Shown here one piece after another: positions 17,765 through 26,608 of a stretch of 64,000 bases of DNA. Position numbers and translations under genes: made by a program. The stretch covers positions 3,348,001 through 3,412,000 of the forward strand of contig NZ_CP129019.1 in the NCBI RefSeq assembly GCF_020524355.2, in the 5' to 3' direction. This DNA comes from Mesobacillus subterraneus. GTDB lineage: Bacteria > Bacillota > Bacilli > Bacillales > Cytobacillaceae. Every line of letters begins with the position of its first letter. The stretch's first letter is position 1. The notes under the pieces are model-generated. The model saw only the letters and a program-made list of their open reading frames with translations. It was not told the DNA's origin and did no database searches.

Positions 17765-19450
17765 TTATTCATCAAGTCCAGTAGCCTTCCCTTCGCGGCT
17801 TGAATCTGCCGCTCCATATATCAGGCCTTTTTCACGATCAATCTGGATTGCCTGCACGTTGCCGAGCGGGAATGGTCCATCAGCGAACTCGAAGCCTCTG
17901 GATTCCAATTCCCCCTTCGCCTCCATGCTGATACCAGATTCCCAGCCTATAAGCGGGCCGGTACTATTAAAAATCCTCGGCTCTTCAATGGCTTCTTTAA
18001 GATCCATCCCAAAATCAAGAACATTGACGATGGTTTGGAATACAGAGCCAATGATCGTTGGACCGCCTGGAGAGCCTAACGTCAATACAGGTTTTTCATC
18101 CTTGAAAACAATCGTCGGTGTTTTGCAGCTTACGGGACGTTTGCCTGGCTGAACCTCATTCAATCCGCCAGGGACCGCGTCAAAGTCAGTCATTTCGTTG
18201 TTTAAAACAAATCCATGATCCTTGACCATGATTCCAGAGCCAAATGGATGCTCAACGGTAGATGTGCAAGCGACAATATTTCCCCATTTGTCCATCACAG
18301 TGAAATGAGTCGTTTCACTTCTCTCCCTTTCAGGCTCGAATGGCTGGGGCACAACGTTGATTTCTTTTCCAGCAGAATAAACCCACGGATTGCCAAAGTC
18401 GACAGCATCATTTCTTCTATCGAAATTAATAAGCTTCCGGCGTTCCGCGAGATACTCTTCACTAAGCAGACCTTCTAACGGGATTTCCCCAAATTCAGGA
18501 TCCCCAGCAAAAGCGATTTTATCTGAGAATGCAATCCTCATTGCTTCGGTAAATAAATAATATTTTTCCCACGATTTTACATTATATTTGCTGAGATCAA
18601 AGCCCTCGAGCAGCTTTAAAATTTGCAGCATCGTTGTCCCGCCAGCACTTGGCATATTAGAGGAAGCTATTTTGTAGTCTCGGTACGTTCCCCAGACAGG
18701 TTCATCAATGGTGATTTCATACTCCTTGAGATCAGACATTTCCATGATCCCGCCAAGTTCTTTTAAGGTAGAGATAATCGCTTCACCAATCTCACCTTCA
18801 TAGAATGCCTCGATTCCATCACGCTGAAGAATACGGAATGTTTTCGCGAGGTGCTCCTTCTGGTAGATGTCACCTTCTTTAAGTGATTTGCCTCCTGGCT
18901 GGAACAGTTCCTTTGCATGTTCGCCTAATCGATAATCAAATGTATTAAGGATTTCTTCCATCACCCAGTTGACCTCTACACCTTTTTCTGCTGCCTGTGC
19001 AGCCGGTTCGATCAATTCTGCCAGCGGCTTTGTCCCGTATTCCTTTCTTGCTGCTTCCATTGCTTTAAGAATTCCGGGAACACCTACTCCGGTCGCCTTT
19101 GTCGATCTCACTTTAAAAGGGACAACTTCTCCCTCTTCATCTAAAAAAAGTTCTGGATATGCCGCTTTTGGCGCCCTTGTATGACCATCGAAAATCTTCG
19201 TTGTTTTGCTTTCGGCATGATAAACCATGAAAAAGCCGCTACCGCCAATGCCAGTCATCATCGGTTCGCCGACATTCAGTCCAAACTGGATGGCGATGGA
19301 CGCATCAATCGCATTGCCGCCTTCTCGGAGAATCTTCTCCCCGGCATTTGTAGCAATCGGGTGCGCCGAAGCTGCCATAGCTATTTTACCTGTTGCTGTT
19401 TCTCTATCATAATCACACCTGTTCGAGCGTGGTTTCATGTCCTTGTCCAT
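17765..19450 (-). CDS. ggt: Gamma-glutamyltransferase (cytoplasmic, YwrD-like)
   Basis: Ntn-hydrolase that cleaves gamma-glutamyl bonds such as glutathione or related thiols and is matured by self-cleavage. 561 aa. The predicted nucleophile is the first Thr of ETTHFTVMDKWGN (T380). Glycine-rich GSPGGPTIIGSV and SCKTPTIVFKDEKPVLTLG match the small subunit; AMAASAHPIATNAGEKILREGG matches the start of the large subunit. No signal peptide is present, unlike secreted B. subtilis Ggt and like YwrD, so it is probably intracellular. GGGAGGA lies 9 nt before the ATG. Followed on its 3' side by the old terminator arm at 17739. Confidence 0.9.
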   Translation of the reverse strand: MDKDMKPRSNRCDYDRETATGKIAMAASAHPIATNAGEKILREGGNAIDASIAIQFGLNVGEPMMTGIGGSGFFMVYHAESKTTKIFDGHTRAPKAAYPELFLDEEGEVVPFKVRSTKATGVGVPGILKAMEAARKEYGTKPLAELIEPAAQAAEKGVEVNWVMEEILNTFDYRLGEHAKELFQPGGKSLKEGDIYQKEHLAKTFRILQRDGIEAFYEGEIGEAIISTLKELGGIMEMSDLKEYEITIDEPVWGTYRDYKIASSNMPSAGGTTMLQILKLLEGFDLSKYNVKSWEKYYLFTEAMRIAFSDKIAFAGDPEFGEIPLEGLLSEEYLAERRKLINFDRRNDAVDFGNPWVYSAGKEINVVPQPFEPERERSETTHFTVMDKWGNIVACTSTVEHPFGSGIMVKDHGFVLNNEMTDFDAVPGGLNEVQPGKRPVSCKTPTIVFKDEKPVLTLGSPGGPTIIGSVFQTIVNVLDFGMDLKEAIEEPRIFNSTGPLIGWESGISMEAKGELESRGFEFADGPFPLGNVQAIQIDREKGLIYGAADSSREGKATGLDE

Positions 19451-19544
19451 TGACTTTGTCCTCCCTATCTATCTGCATGTACTTTTAATTACCCCCGACT
19501 GCCAGACCGGAAACAACCAAATATATGGGAGTAAAGCCATGAAC

Positions 19545-19730
19545 AAAAAGCGCAAGTGTCTCGTTCAGTCCCGACAATCTATGGAGGGCCTGACAGGAAG
19601 TCGTTCTTTGATTTCATTGGCAGTACGAGCTAGACGCTGGAGCTAGATTAAGATTACTACATGTAGTTATCCACACTTGCAATTTTATAATTCCCTGGTT
19701 AACAATAAAATAACAGTCCTTTGAATAGGA
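19545..19730 (+). repeat. Nested-palindrome element copy 3 with long 3' tail
   Basis: AAAAAGCGCAAGTGTC start, central GAAGTCG..TGATTTCAT, then CTGGAGCTAGATTAAGA. The roughly 75 bp after the palindrome (ACTACATGTAGTTATCCACA and so on to AACAATAAAAT) match the DNA after copies 6 (33214) and 7 (45674), so the tail belongs to the element. Confidence 0.75.
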
Positions 19731-20114
19731 TAAACCGTTCCGTTTTGAGGTGCATATGGCGAAAATGGCACAGTAAATGGCGTTGAAATTTTCCACGCCA
19801 TTTTTCCTCTTGTGCCAGAATTTATAAGCCATTTCATTACAAATTAACACCTGCAAAATGATAGTAAATGCCATTGACAATGTTTGTTGTACAAGGAATA
19901 ATGACGGTCATTTACACTGTCAATTTTATGACCAGTTCGGAAGTCAATTTAAGGGTTCCATTCTACGAACATTGCATTCAAGTATAGCCTGTATAACGAT
20001 GAACATGGAATTTTACTTTATTTTTTTCTCACCGAAGGGAGCAGTTAGCGGAAGATTGATTTTTTCTAGAACAAGGGAAGACTTAACCTTAATTGAGTAA
20101 CAAACAATCCTATA

Positions 20115-20305
20115 TAAACGGAGAATATCCGGTTAAACTGTAGAGTATAGCTCGGTGAGGGGTAAATAAGCGGAGGTTTTCCGGTTAAGCAAGCACGATT
20201 GCCAATTTTTTATGTTTTTCAAGTAAATAGGCGGAAATCTTCCGTCTATTTAAGCTGTTTTCCGTGCCATTTTCTAAATAAGGGAAGTTTCTCCGCTTAT
20301 TTATC
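20115..20305. repeat. Group of similar hairpins with CGGAxxTTCCG cores
   Basis: Four related palindromic words: AAACGGAGAATATCCGGTT (20117), AAGCGGAGGTTTTCCGGTT (20169), AGGCGGAAATCTTCCGTCT (20229) and AAGGGAAGTTTCTCCGCTT (20280), about 50-60 bp apart, often flanked by AAATA/TATTT. Similar in style to the other arrays, but with irregular spacing. Confidence 0.5.
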
Positions 20306-20415
20306 AGCCCATGATGATCCCTTCACTAGGGTCCGTTCTTTTATGGTGTGGAATAAACGGGTGCTTTGTTGAATAAGAACCATTATATTTTAGATCCGAA
20401 AATACATTAAATCAG

Positions 20416-20459
20416 AAAAATGGCGTGTCAAAACTGATGTCAGTTTACACGCCATTTTT
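20416..20459 (-). terminator. Terminator of the YtxH-domain gene
   Basis: AAAAATGGCGTGT-x-AAACTG / CAGTTT-ACACGCCATTTTT, a long stem with a T-run, 67 bp after the stop. Confidence 0.8.
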
Positions 20460-20525
20460 ATTGTCATTTAAATGATATGCACCCTAAAACAGAGTGGTTT
20501 ATGAATAGGACTGGTCTGGTTAAAA

Positions 20526-21317
20526 TTATCGGTTGTTATCATTCTTCTGGTTTTCAGGCGATACAGTGAAGGTATTTGAAGTGTTTCCTAATCCTGTTGT
20601 ATCAGACGGCTTGCTTTCCATGCCTGTAGCATAAGCATCAGCTGCACCATTGGATCCAGTATTTGAAGAGCTTGATTCAGATACAGAGTTAACCACCGGG
20701 TTATCCATCGCAGTTGAGCCTGCTTCCATCACTTTAGATCCGACTTCCTTAAGGTCATTTTTAGCGTCCATCACTGTTTGCATAGCTTCAGAAGAATTGG
20801 ACTTAGCCTCATTCATCTTGCTGAATACATCATCGTTCAGTCTCTGGTAAAGGTTTTGCGCATCGCTAATTGCTTCCTTTAGGATAGTGGAAGCTTCTTT
20901 AAAGCTGTTCATCATTTGGTCCTTTACGTCAGAAGGATTGTTTTTGACTTCGCTGAACACATTCATTGACGTGTCTTTTGCATTGACAGCCTTATCCTTC
21001 ACCTTTGTACGAGTGTTTGAATCAAGCAAGGTCAATGCCCCTCCGATTGCCGCTCCAATAAGGACGCCTTTCATCAGCTTGCCATTTGACGAGCTTGAGT
21101 TATTTGAACTTACTCCGTAACTGCTAGAGTAGCCGCCCATTGAAGTATTGTTAGAGTACGCATTACCTGATGTGCTTGCGTATGTTGTTGTACCAGTTGT
21201 TGTATCATATGAAGCATTTTCCGTTGATGAAGTGTACATGTTGTTGTTCATATTGTAAGAGTTTGAGTTGTTGTTATCCATTGAGTTCTGGTTGTTTGAA
21301 AGGATATTTTCAGACAT
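20526..21317 (-). CDS. YtxH-domain protein with Asn/Ser-rich tails
   Basis: 263 aa. Residues 1-78 are low complexity, rich in Asn, Ser, Thr and Tyr. A YtxH-type membrane segment follows, GKLMKGVLIGAAIGGALTLL (about 79-98), then DSNTRTKVKDKA and amphipathic helices (about 110-200), and a disordered C-terminus. YtxH proteins are general-stress-associated small membrane proteins of unknown biochemical role. AAAGGAGGAATT precedes the ATG. A shorter relative is encoded at 30251. Confidence 0.82.
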   Translation of the reverse strand: MSENILSNNQNSMDNNNSNSYNMNNNMYTSSTENASYDTTTGTTTYASTSGNAYSNNTSMGGYSSSYGVSSNNSSSSNGKLMKGVLIGAAIGGALTLLDSNTRTKVKDKAVNAKDTSMNVFSEVKNNPSDVKDQMMNSFKEASTILKEAISDAQNLYQRLNDDVFSKMNEAKSNSSEAMQTVMDAKNDLKEVGSKVMEAGSTAMDNPVVNSVSESSSSNTGSNGAADAYATGMESKPSDTTGLGNTSNTFTVSPENQKNDNNR

Positions 21318-21438
21318 AATCTAATTCCTCCTTTAATATTTGGTGTTTCATTTGGTTATGTCTAACTATTTCCCGCCTTGGACAACTGTTAAACAGGATA
21401 TATCTACCTTTTGTCAAGAGGAAAAAATTACCGAAAAA

Positions 21439-21806
21439 AAAGCGCAAGCGGCTTGATCAGCCCCGACAAGCGCTGCCCGCCTTAAAGCGCAACGTCCTGT
21501 GGCTGGCGGGGCTAGCACATCGTGTGCACCGGAGGGCCTGAGAGTGAAGTCATTCTTTGACTTCATGGGCAGGACCGAAATCGAAAAGTATAGCCGAATG
21601 CCCAGAAACGCAGAAACTGGAGACTAAGACAAAGAAGCGCTTTTTGCTTCTGTCGGCGGAGTTGAATTTCGGAGTTTCTAGGAGGCGACAGTAGGCTAGC
21701 GTCTCGAGGAGTTAGGAGCCGTAGCTGGACTAGCGTCTCGAAGAGTTAGGAGCCCTAGCTAGACAAGCGACTCGAGTGATTTGGGCTAGGCGCTTGAGCT
21801 GGACAA
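21439..21806 (+). repeat. Rearranged mosaic of nested-palindrome elements, copy group 4
   Basis: Starts AAAAAAGCGCAAGCGGC and contains the usual centre (GTGAAGTCATTCTTTGACTT), but with foreign palindromic inserts. These include GCCCGCCTTAAAGCGC...GGCGGGGC near 21475-21510, and a second hairpin AGAAGCGCTTTTTGCTTCT near 21634. Three consecutive tails follow (GTCTCGAGGAGTTAGGAGCC and two variants). Probably several elements recombined. No gene. Confidence 0.75.
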
Positions 21807-21851
21807 TTCTCGAAGTGAAAATTTGCTCCTTCTTTTTAAGGAGAAAATAAA

Positions 21852-21880
21852 AAACCTTACTCCTGGTAAAGGAATAAGGC
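21852..21880 (-). terminator. Terminator of yfkD
   Basis: Stem CCTTACTCCT / AGGAATAAGG with a small loop, 14 bp from the stop, followed by A/T-rich DNA. Confidence 0.7.
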
Positions 21881-21893
21881 TATCTTCTTCTAT

Positions 21894-22724
21894 TTATCTT
21901 GGTTTTTCGCTGGAGACAAAACCGAAGCTGACATGGTCCTGAACCGGAATCCATGCACCAATTCCCTGCGAGACAACATTTTTAACGACTATGATTTTCT
22001 TGTTTCCTTTTAGCATCAAGTAGACCTCTCCATATGTCACCTTGCCCTTTTCATTTATAGCAGGTGCGTAGGCGTAAAGGTAACCGAGGCGTTTTGGCTG
22101 GATATTATAAATATGGTCTTTTTTTGTGCCGGCGCCGACGATTGTTTCAAAAGCAAGCGGTAGTCCTGTTTTCTTTGCTGCTTTTAAAAGCATCATCTTT
22201 TGCACCTCTTCGGCATTTTTGATCTTTGCCGTCAAGCCGCCCTTAACAGTCTTTTGCTGCTCCTGAACATAATGGATTTGGTATATAGAATTTCCACCGC
22301 GATTATCATAGTAGTTCGTATTGATTTTCTGGAACTCCCAGTTTGGGGACGTTTCAGAAGAGACATAATTCAGCGGCCATTCGCCAAGGTAAACAATCGC
22401 GCGATAGCCGATGACAAAAGGAGTGCTGTTAATGGTCGTTTCATTCAGCATTCGGATCAAATCAGGGTTCTCAATCTTCACTTTCGATGTCTTGATCAAG
22501 TTCTTCGTCAGTTCACTTGGCTGAAGGAAAGGCAAATCCTCCGTCGGGTTAGGGTAGGTGTTGTCCTTTGTGATATTCATGACCGAATTCGGAATGGTAT
22601 ACTTTGCTTTTTCAGCCTGCTTTGGCTGTGGAGCTTTCTTCGTTTTTTCTTCAGCAAAGCCGGAAGCAAATATGGACATCATGAAAACCATCGTCATCAC
22701 AAGAATAGCTGCTGCTTTTTTCAT
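21894..22724 (-). CDS. yfkD: YfkD-family secreted protein
   Basis: 276 aa with a signal peptide (MKKAAAILVMTMVFMMSIFA). Mature domain features match the conserved Bacillus YfkD family: LGEWPLNYVSSETSPNWEFQ, NTNYYDNRGGNSIYQIHYVQ and PKRLGYLYAYAPAINEKG. YfkD is an extracytoplasmic protein of unknown function linked to general stress control in B. subtilis. Monocistronic. Its position among other yfk-type genes supports orthology. Confidence 0.85.
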   Translation of the reverse strand: MKKAAAILVMTMVFMMSIFASGFAEEKTKKAPQPKQAEKAKYTIPNSVMNITKDNTYPNPTEDLPFLQPSELTKNLIKTSKVKIENPDLIRMLNETTINSTPFVIGYRAIVYLGEWPLNYVSSETSPNWEFQKINTNYYDNRGGNSIYQIHYVQEQQKTVKGGLTAKIKNAEEVQKMMLLKAAKKTGLPLAFETIVGAGTKKDHIYNIQPKRLGYLYAYAPAINEKGKVTYGEVYLMLKGNKKIIVVKNVVSQGIGAWIPVQDHVSFGFVSSEKPR

Positions 22725-22847
22725 TGGTGTTGTATTCTCCTTTCACTACAGGAAACTTATAAGTTTGTTTATAGTGTTTTCGGAGTTGAGTAACTTTATC
22801 CAAAGTTTAAGGTGCTTTTAAGAAACTTTGTTGTTTTTAACATAATG

Positions 22848-22873
22848 AAAGGCTCTGTTTATGACAGAGCCTC
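22848..22873 (-). terminator. Terminator of the YczE-like gene
   Basis: GGCTCTGT / ACAGAGCC stem with a short loop, 6 bp after the stop. Confidence 0.8.
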
Positions 22874-22878
22874 AAAAA

Positions 22879-23496
22879 TTAACGCGCAGATGTGATCAGC
22901 TTGTTATATAATTTTTCACAGTAAGGATAGAATAGTTGAATCAGCGGACCGATTGCGAAAGTTACTATTAAAGTTCCGATGCCGATTGGTCCTTTAAAAA
23001 TGAATGCAGCAGATAAAGCAAATACTTCACCAAGCGTTTTGGCTACCATCAGATTAAGGCCGAACCGTTCCCTTAACGCCATCATGAAATTGTCGATAGG
23101 AATCAATGGGAATTTCGGCTGGAGGTAGACCGCAAGACCAAAGCTTAGTGCGACCATTCCCAAAATAAAGACTCCAAATTGCTTTGCATAGCCGGTAACT
23201 ACCATGTCTTCGAACACACGCAGCAGCCAGAAGTCAATGAGCACACCAGTGATAAGCAGCGTGATAATCGCAGCTAGATCCGGACGTCTTTTTACTAAAG
23301 CCGCATTGACGAAAATCATGACGATTCCCACGATCACAACCCAGCTTCCAGGTGTCAGTCCTACAGTATTTGATAAACCGACATTGAGTGCATCCCATGC
23401 ACCTGTCCCCAATCCAGCCTTGATGGTCATCGATACTCCAAAAGACAGAATGATTAACCCAATGATGTAAAATAGAGTGCGATAAACAAAAGCCAT
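22879..23496 (-). CDS. YczE/YyaS/YitT-family membrane protein
   Basis: 205 aa, five or six transmembrane helices. Conserved SFGVSMTIKAGLGTGAWDAL near the N-terminus and a cytosolic PKFPLIPIDNFMMALRERFG motif resemble the YczE group. YczE is needed for surfactin production in B. subtilis; related proteins are of unknown transport function. AAGGAGAATACGG precedes the ATG. Monocistronic. Confidence 0.82.
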   Translation of the reverse strand: MAFVYRTLFYIIGLIILSFGVSMTIKAGLGTGAWDALNVGLSNTVGLTPGSWVVIVGIVMIFVNAALVKRRPDLAAIITLLITGVLIDFWLLRVFEDMVVTGYAKQFGVFILGMVALSFGLAVYLQPKFPLIPIDNFMMALRERFGLNLMVAKTLGEVFALSAAFIFKGPIGIGTLIVTFAIGPLIQLFYPYCEKLYNKLITSAR

Positions 23497-23614
23497 ATTC
23501 CGTATTCTCCTTCTTATATAACCGTTCTATTAGGTATTTTAGTTAAACCGTTTCCTGGATTAAAATGTCCATTAAGCATAGTTCGCTCGGTTAGAACTTT
23601 GTCCACACAGCGAA

Positions 23615-23650
23615 AAAAGAACCCTGTCCTCCCGGAACAGAGTTCATTGT
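23615..23650. terminator. Possible terminator hairpin between OsmC and YczE-like genes
   Basis: GAACCCTGT / ACAGAGTTC stem with a purine-rich left and T-rich right side, 80-110 bp beyond the OsmC-family stop. The T-run favours plus-strand termination, so its role is unclear. Confidence 0.35.
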
Positions 23651-23730
23651 TTCTATTATATTAATACAGGTAAATTCCCATACTTATTATAGCATATTGA
23701 GCTAAAGGTGTAACTCGCCATTAAGAACAT

Positions 23731-24117
23731 TTATTGAACGATTTCAAACGTTTCTTCAACTTCGATGCTGCCAATTACCGATTGGACCATTGAACAGTTC
23801 TTCCTTGTCAACGCCATTGCCTTTTCGATTTTCTTTTCATCCAGATTGTTGCCGGCAATGCGGAAATGGACGGTAATCTTGCTTACTCTGTTCGCTTCCT
23901 CTTCGACACGTTCAGCATCAGCCTGGATATGTATATCCTTGACGTCCATTCTCATTTTTTCCAAAACCTTGCGAAGAACTCCGCCGCTGCACACCGCAAC
24001 AGATGAGACGAGCAGCTGGTAAGGTCTAATGCCGTATTGCTCGTCACCAGCAACATCCAGTCTTCCAATGCCTACTTCTGTAAAAAAACCTACATCCGGT
24101 TTCATTTTAAATTCCAT
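23731..24117 (-). CDS. OsmC-family (Ohr-like) protein
   Basis: 128 aa. The two conserved reactive cysteines of the fold are visible: SSVAVCSGGVLRKVLEKM (about C43) and RKNCSMVQSVIG (about C107). This group acts as a thiol peroxidase on organic hydroperoxides; the YhfA-like subgroup is less defined. Cytoplasmic, monocistronic, and divergent from an MFS gene. Confidence 0.85.
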   Translation of the reverse strand: MEFKMKPDVGFFTEVGIGRLDVAGDEQYGIRPYQLLVSSVAVCSGGVLRKVLEKMRMDVKDIHIQADAERVEEEANRVSKITVHFRIAGNNLDEKKIEKAMALTRKNCSMVQSVIGSIEVEETFEIVQ

Positions 24118-24280
24118 GTAACTCTCCCCCTATCGCAACCTCTAATTAAAATAGTTGATTTTGACTATTACCATGAGATTACACTATTTTTTCCATAAAT
24201 AAAAATAAAAATCGTTGCACATAAAATTTTATATCGTTAACATCTAAAGAGTATTAAGTACCTAGGGAGATTTTAATATT

Positions 24281-25459
24281 ATGAATATAAGTAAGAAGCT
24301 TCGTTTCTGGATTTTGGTCAGCATAGTCGCGATTTCAGGATTTTCACAGGGAATGCTGCTTCCATTGATTGCAATTATTTTTGAACAGGACGGCGTGTCG
24401 TCATCGATGAATGGATTTCACGCCACAGGCCTGTATTTAGGGATATTGATCGCTTCACCATTAATGGAAGCGCCGCTCCGCAGGTTTGGCTACAAGCCGA
24501 TCATTCTTATCGGCGGCTTTACGGTAGCCATTTCCCTCGCTTTATTTCCATTATGGAAATCCTTTTGGTTCTGGTTTTTGTTAAGGCTGGCAATCGGGAT
24601 TGGCGATCACATGCTTCATTTTGCCACACAGACATGGATTACTTCTTTTTCACCTAAAGACCGTCTTGGAAGGAATATTTCCCTCTACGGTTTGTTCTTT
24701 GGACTGGGGTTCGCCGCTGGACCGTTGATGACTGGTTTTGTAAAAATAAACACTACCCTGCCTTTCGTCATTTCCTCTGTGATCAGCCTTGCCGCCTGGC
24801 TGACCGTCTGGCTTCTGAAAAATGAACGGCCCGAACATGACACGGACAGCAGTTCATTCTTTGGGACAATGAGAAGGTTTGGAAAAGTATTTAAATATGC
24901 CTGGGTTGCATTCCTGCCTCCATTTGGTTATGGGTTCTTGGAAGCGAGCTTAAACGGCAATTTCCCTGTCTATGCCATGAGAACAGGGATCGGCGTCGAT
25001 GCGGTGGCGCTGTTGCTTCCGGCCTTCGCGATCGGAGGGATCCTTTCCCAGCTTCCGTTAGGTATATTAAGTGATAAGCTCGGCCGGAGGAATGTGTTGA
25101 TCACCGTCACACTAGCCGGCTTCATCAGTTTTACCGCCGCAGGCTTGCTCGAAAATTCGACTACCGGACTGCTTATTTGCTTCTTTATTGCGGGAACGGT
25201 TGTAGGATCAACATTCTCTCTTGGCATCAGCTATATGGCAGACCTGCTGCCGAAACAGCTGCTGCCAGCAGGCAATCTGATGTGCGGCATTTTCTTCAGC
25301 TTCGGCAGCATCAGCGGCCCTTTTATTGGGGGACTGGCGATTCAATGGCTTAAAGGCATCAGTTTCTTTTACGTGATCAGCACGATACTGCTCTTGATTT
25401 TCATTGCCCTTGTTGCCGTTCGTCATGATGGATCCTCACATCAGACAAATACTGCATAA
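24281..25459 (+). CDS. Major facilitator superfamily transporter
   Basis: 392 aa, 12 predicted transmembrane helices. The loop 2-3 motif is degenerate (APLRRFGYKPI) and the loop 8-9 motif is GILSDKLGRRNVL. Likely a drug or metabolite exporter; the substrate is unknown. The B. subtilis yfk region also carries an MFS gene (yfkF), so this may be its counterpart. TAGGGAG precedes the ATG. Ends at a terminator shared with the convergent EamA gene. Confidence 0.85.
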   Translation: MNISKKLRFWILVSIVAISGFSQGMLLPLIAIIFEQDGVSSSMNGFHATGLYLGILIASPLMEAPLRRFGYKPIILIGGFTVAISLALFPLWKSFWFWFLLRLAIGIGDHMLHFATQTWITSFSPKDRLGRNISLYGLFFGLGFAAGPLMTGFVKINTTLPFVISSVISLAAWLTVWLLKNERPEHDTDSSSFFGTMRRFGKVFKYAWVAFLPPFGYGFLEASLNGNFPVYAMRTGIGVDAVALLLPAFAIGGILSQLPLGILSDKLGRRNVLITVTLAGFISFTAAGLLENSTTGLLICFFIAGTVVGSTFSLGISYMADLLPKQLLPAGNLMCGIFFSFGSISGPFIGGLAIQWLKGISFFYVISTILLLIFIALVAVRHDGSSHQTNTA

Positions 25460-25462
25460 CGA

Positions 25463-25503
25463 AAAACAGCCTCCCTTATTTCGCAGGGAGGCTGTTTCTT
25501 TTT
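25463..25503. terminator. Bidirectional terminator between MFS and EamA genes
   Basis: Perfect AAACAGCCTCCCT / AGGGAGGCTGTTT stem. The EamA stop codon lies in the loop. Confidence 0.9.
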
Positions 25504-26414
25504 CGAGCAGGCCGGTTGACAAGAACGATTCCTGTCACCACCAATATTAATCCGGCTATGATAAAATAATGTAGCGGTTCGTCTAACAGGAGTGCTGATA
25601 ACATCACACCGAATACAGGAACCAGGAACAAGTAAAGAGACACTTTGCCGACCTGGTTGTATTTCATGATATTGTTCCATAAAATAAAGCCTGCCGCTGA
25701 TAAGAATGCAAGATACAGAAGCATCAATCCGGACTTAAGGTCGAAATCGAATGGAGCAAGCCCGACGGAAAAAGCGCCAATCGCAATCAAACCGAGGGAT
25801 CCTAAAATCATCTGGTAAGCTGTTAAATAAATGACCTCCATTTTGCCGCTGCCCTGCTTGGCAAGAATATTACCGTAGGCGCCAGCCATCATTGCTCCCA
25901 TCAGCAGGATTTCACCGATCCCGAAGCTGATTTCGTAATCCCCATTTGGCCAATTCGCAAAAATGACCCCGGTGAATCCAACCATCAACCCAGCAACCTT
26001 CAAACGGCTCATCCTGTCATCAGGATAAAGAAAATGCGCAAGCAGGATCTGGAAAAATGAAGTTGTGCCGGCAATGATGGAACCCTGGATTCCCGTTGAA
26101 TAACTAAGTCCGATATAGAAGAGGACGTATTGGAGAAACGTCTGGAACAGGCCAATTTTCAGAAGAGACTTTGTCGTCTCCGGCCTGAACTTCATATTCC
26201 TTTTTAATAGCAGGAACATAACGAGGATCAGCAGTCCGGCTAGCAGGAAGCGGTATCCTGCAAACAGCATCTGTTCACCCATTTCTTCCGGCTTGATATC
26301 AAGTCTGATATAGCTCAATTTTATAAATGGGAAGGCACTTCCCCATAGGAGTGTCGCCCCTGCAGCTGAAGCAGCAATTCCAAGCGGGTGTGTAAAAAAG
26401 TCTTTAGTTGTCAT
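25476..26414 (-). CDS. EamA/DMT-family transporter (RhaT-like)
   Basis: 312 aa, 10 transmembrane helices in two EamA halves (about 12-150 and 165-300). The first repeat shows LLWGSAFPFIKLSYI; the second ends with LVPVFGVMLSALLLDEPLHY. Probable metabolite exporter; the substrate cannot be read from sequence. The start is ATG 26414 after AAGGAGATAG; the upstream TTG is not needed. Confidence 0.88.
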   Translation of the reverse strand: MTTKDFFTHPLGIAASAAGATLLWGSAFPFIKLSYIRLDIKPEEMGEQMLFAGYRFLLAGLLILVMFLLLKRNMKFRPETTKSLLKIGLFQTFLQYVLFYIGLSYSTGIQGSIIAGTTSFFQILLAHFLYPDDRMSRLKVAGLMVGFTGVIFANWPNGDYEISFGIGEILLMGAMMAGAYGNILAKQGSGKMEVIYLTAYQMILGSLGLIAIGAFSVGLAPFDFDLKSGLMLLYLAFLSAAGFILWNNIMKYNQVGKVSLYLFLVPVFGVMLSALLLDEPLHYFIIAGLILVVTGIVLVNRPARKRNSLPAK

Positions 26415-26565
26415 CAAACTATCTCCTTAGGACAAACGCAATTATCTTTTAAAAAGCATATATTGTATGGTAACATAATAGTGAACACAATATGTATTTT
26501 TTGACTTGGATTTTCGCTGTCACCAATCTGGTGGCAGCTTTCGTGTTTTTTAAGGGTAATGATTG

Positions 26566-26580
26566 TGATTATTAGTATCA
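26566..26580 (+). promoter_or_regulatory. Fur-type box upstream of the P-type ATPase
   Basis: TGATTATTAGTATCA matches the 7-1-7 box TGATAATnATTATCA at all but two positions and lies about 29 bp before the ATG. A small hairpin (GCTGTCACC/GGTGGCAGC, 26517-26539) precedes it. The PerR version of the box fits less well (four differences). Metal-dependent repression is inferred. Confidence 0.45.
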
Positions 26581-26608
26581 TTTAGAGATTTTTAAGGAGG
26601 AGAAAAAG

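Larger units (their letters stand above)
19451..20525. other. 1.07-kb gene-free region of repeats and hairpins
   Basis: Holds element copy 3 with its tail (19545-19730), a nested hairpin at 19766-19818 (outer GGCACA/TGTGCC, inner TGGCGT/ACGCCA), a group of hairpins (20115-20305) and the terminator at 20416. An 80-codon frame at 19858-20100 has no ribosome site and no recognisable protein character, so no gene is called. Confidence 0.7.

Noticed and set aside
19858..20100. 80-codon plus-strand frame
   Set aside because: No ribosome site, odd composition, and it lies in a region of hairpins and repeats.
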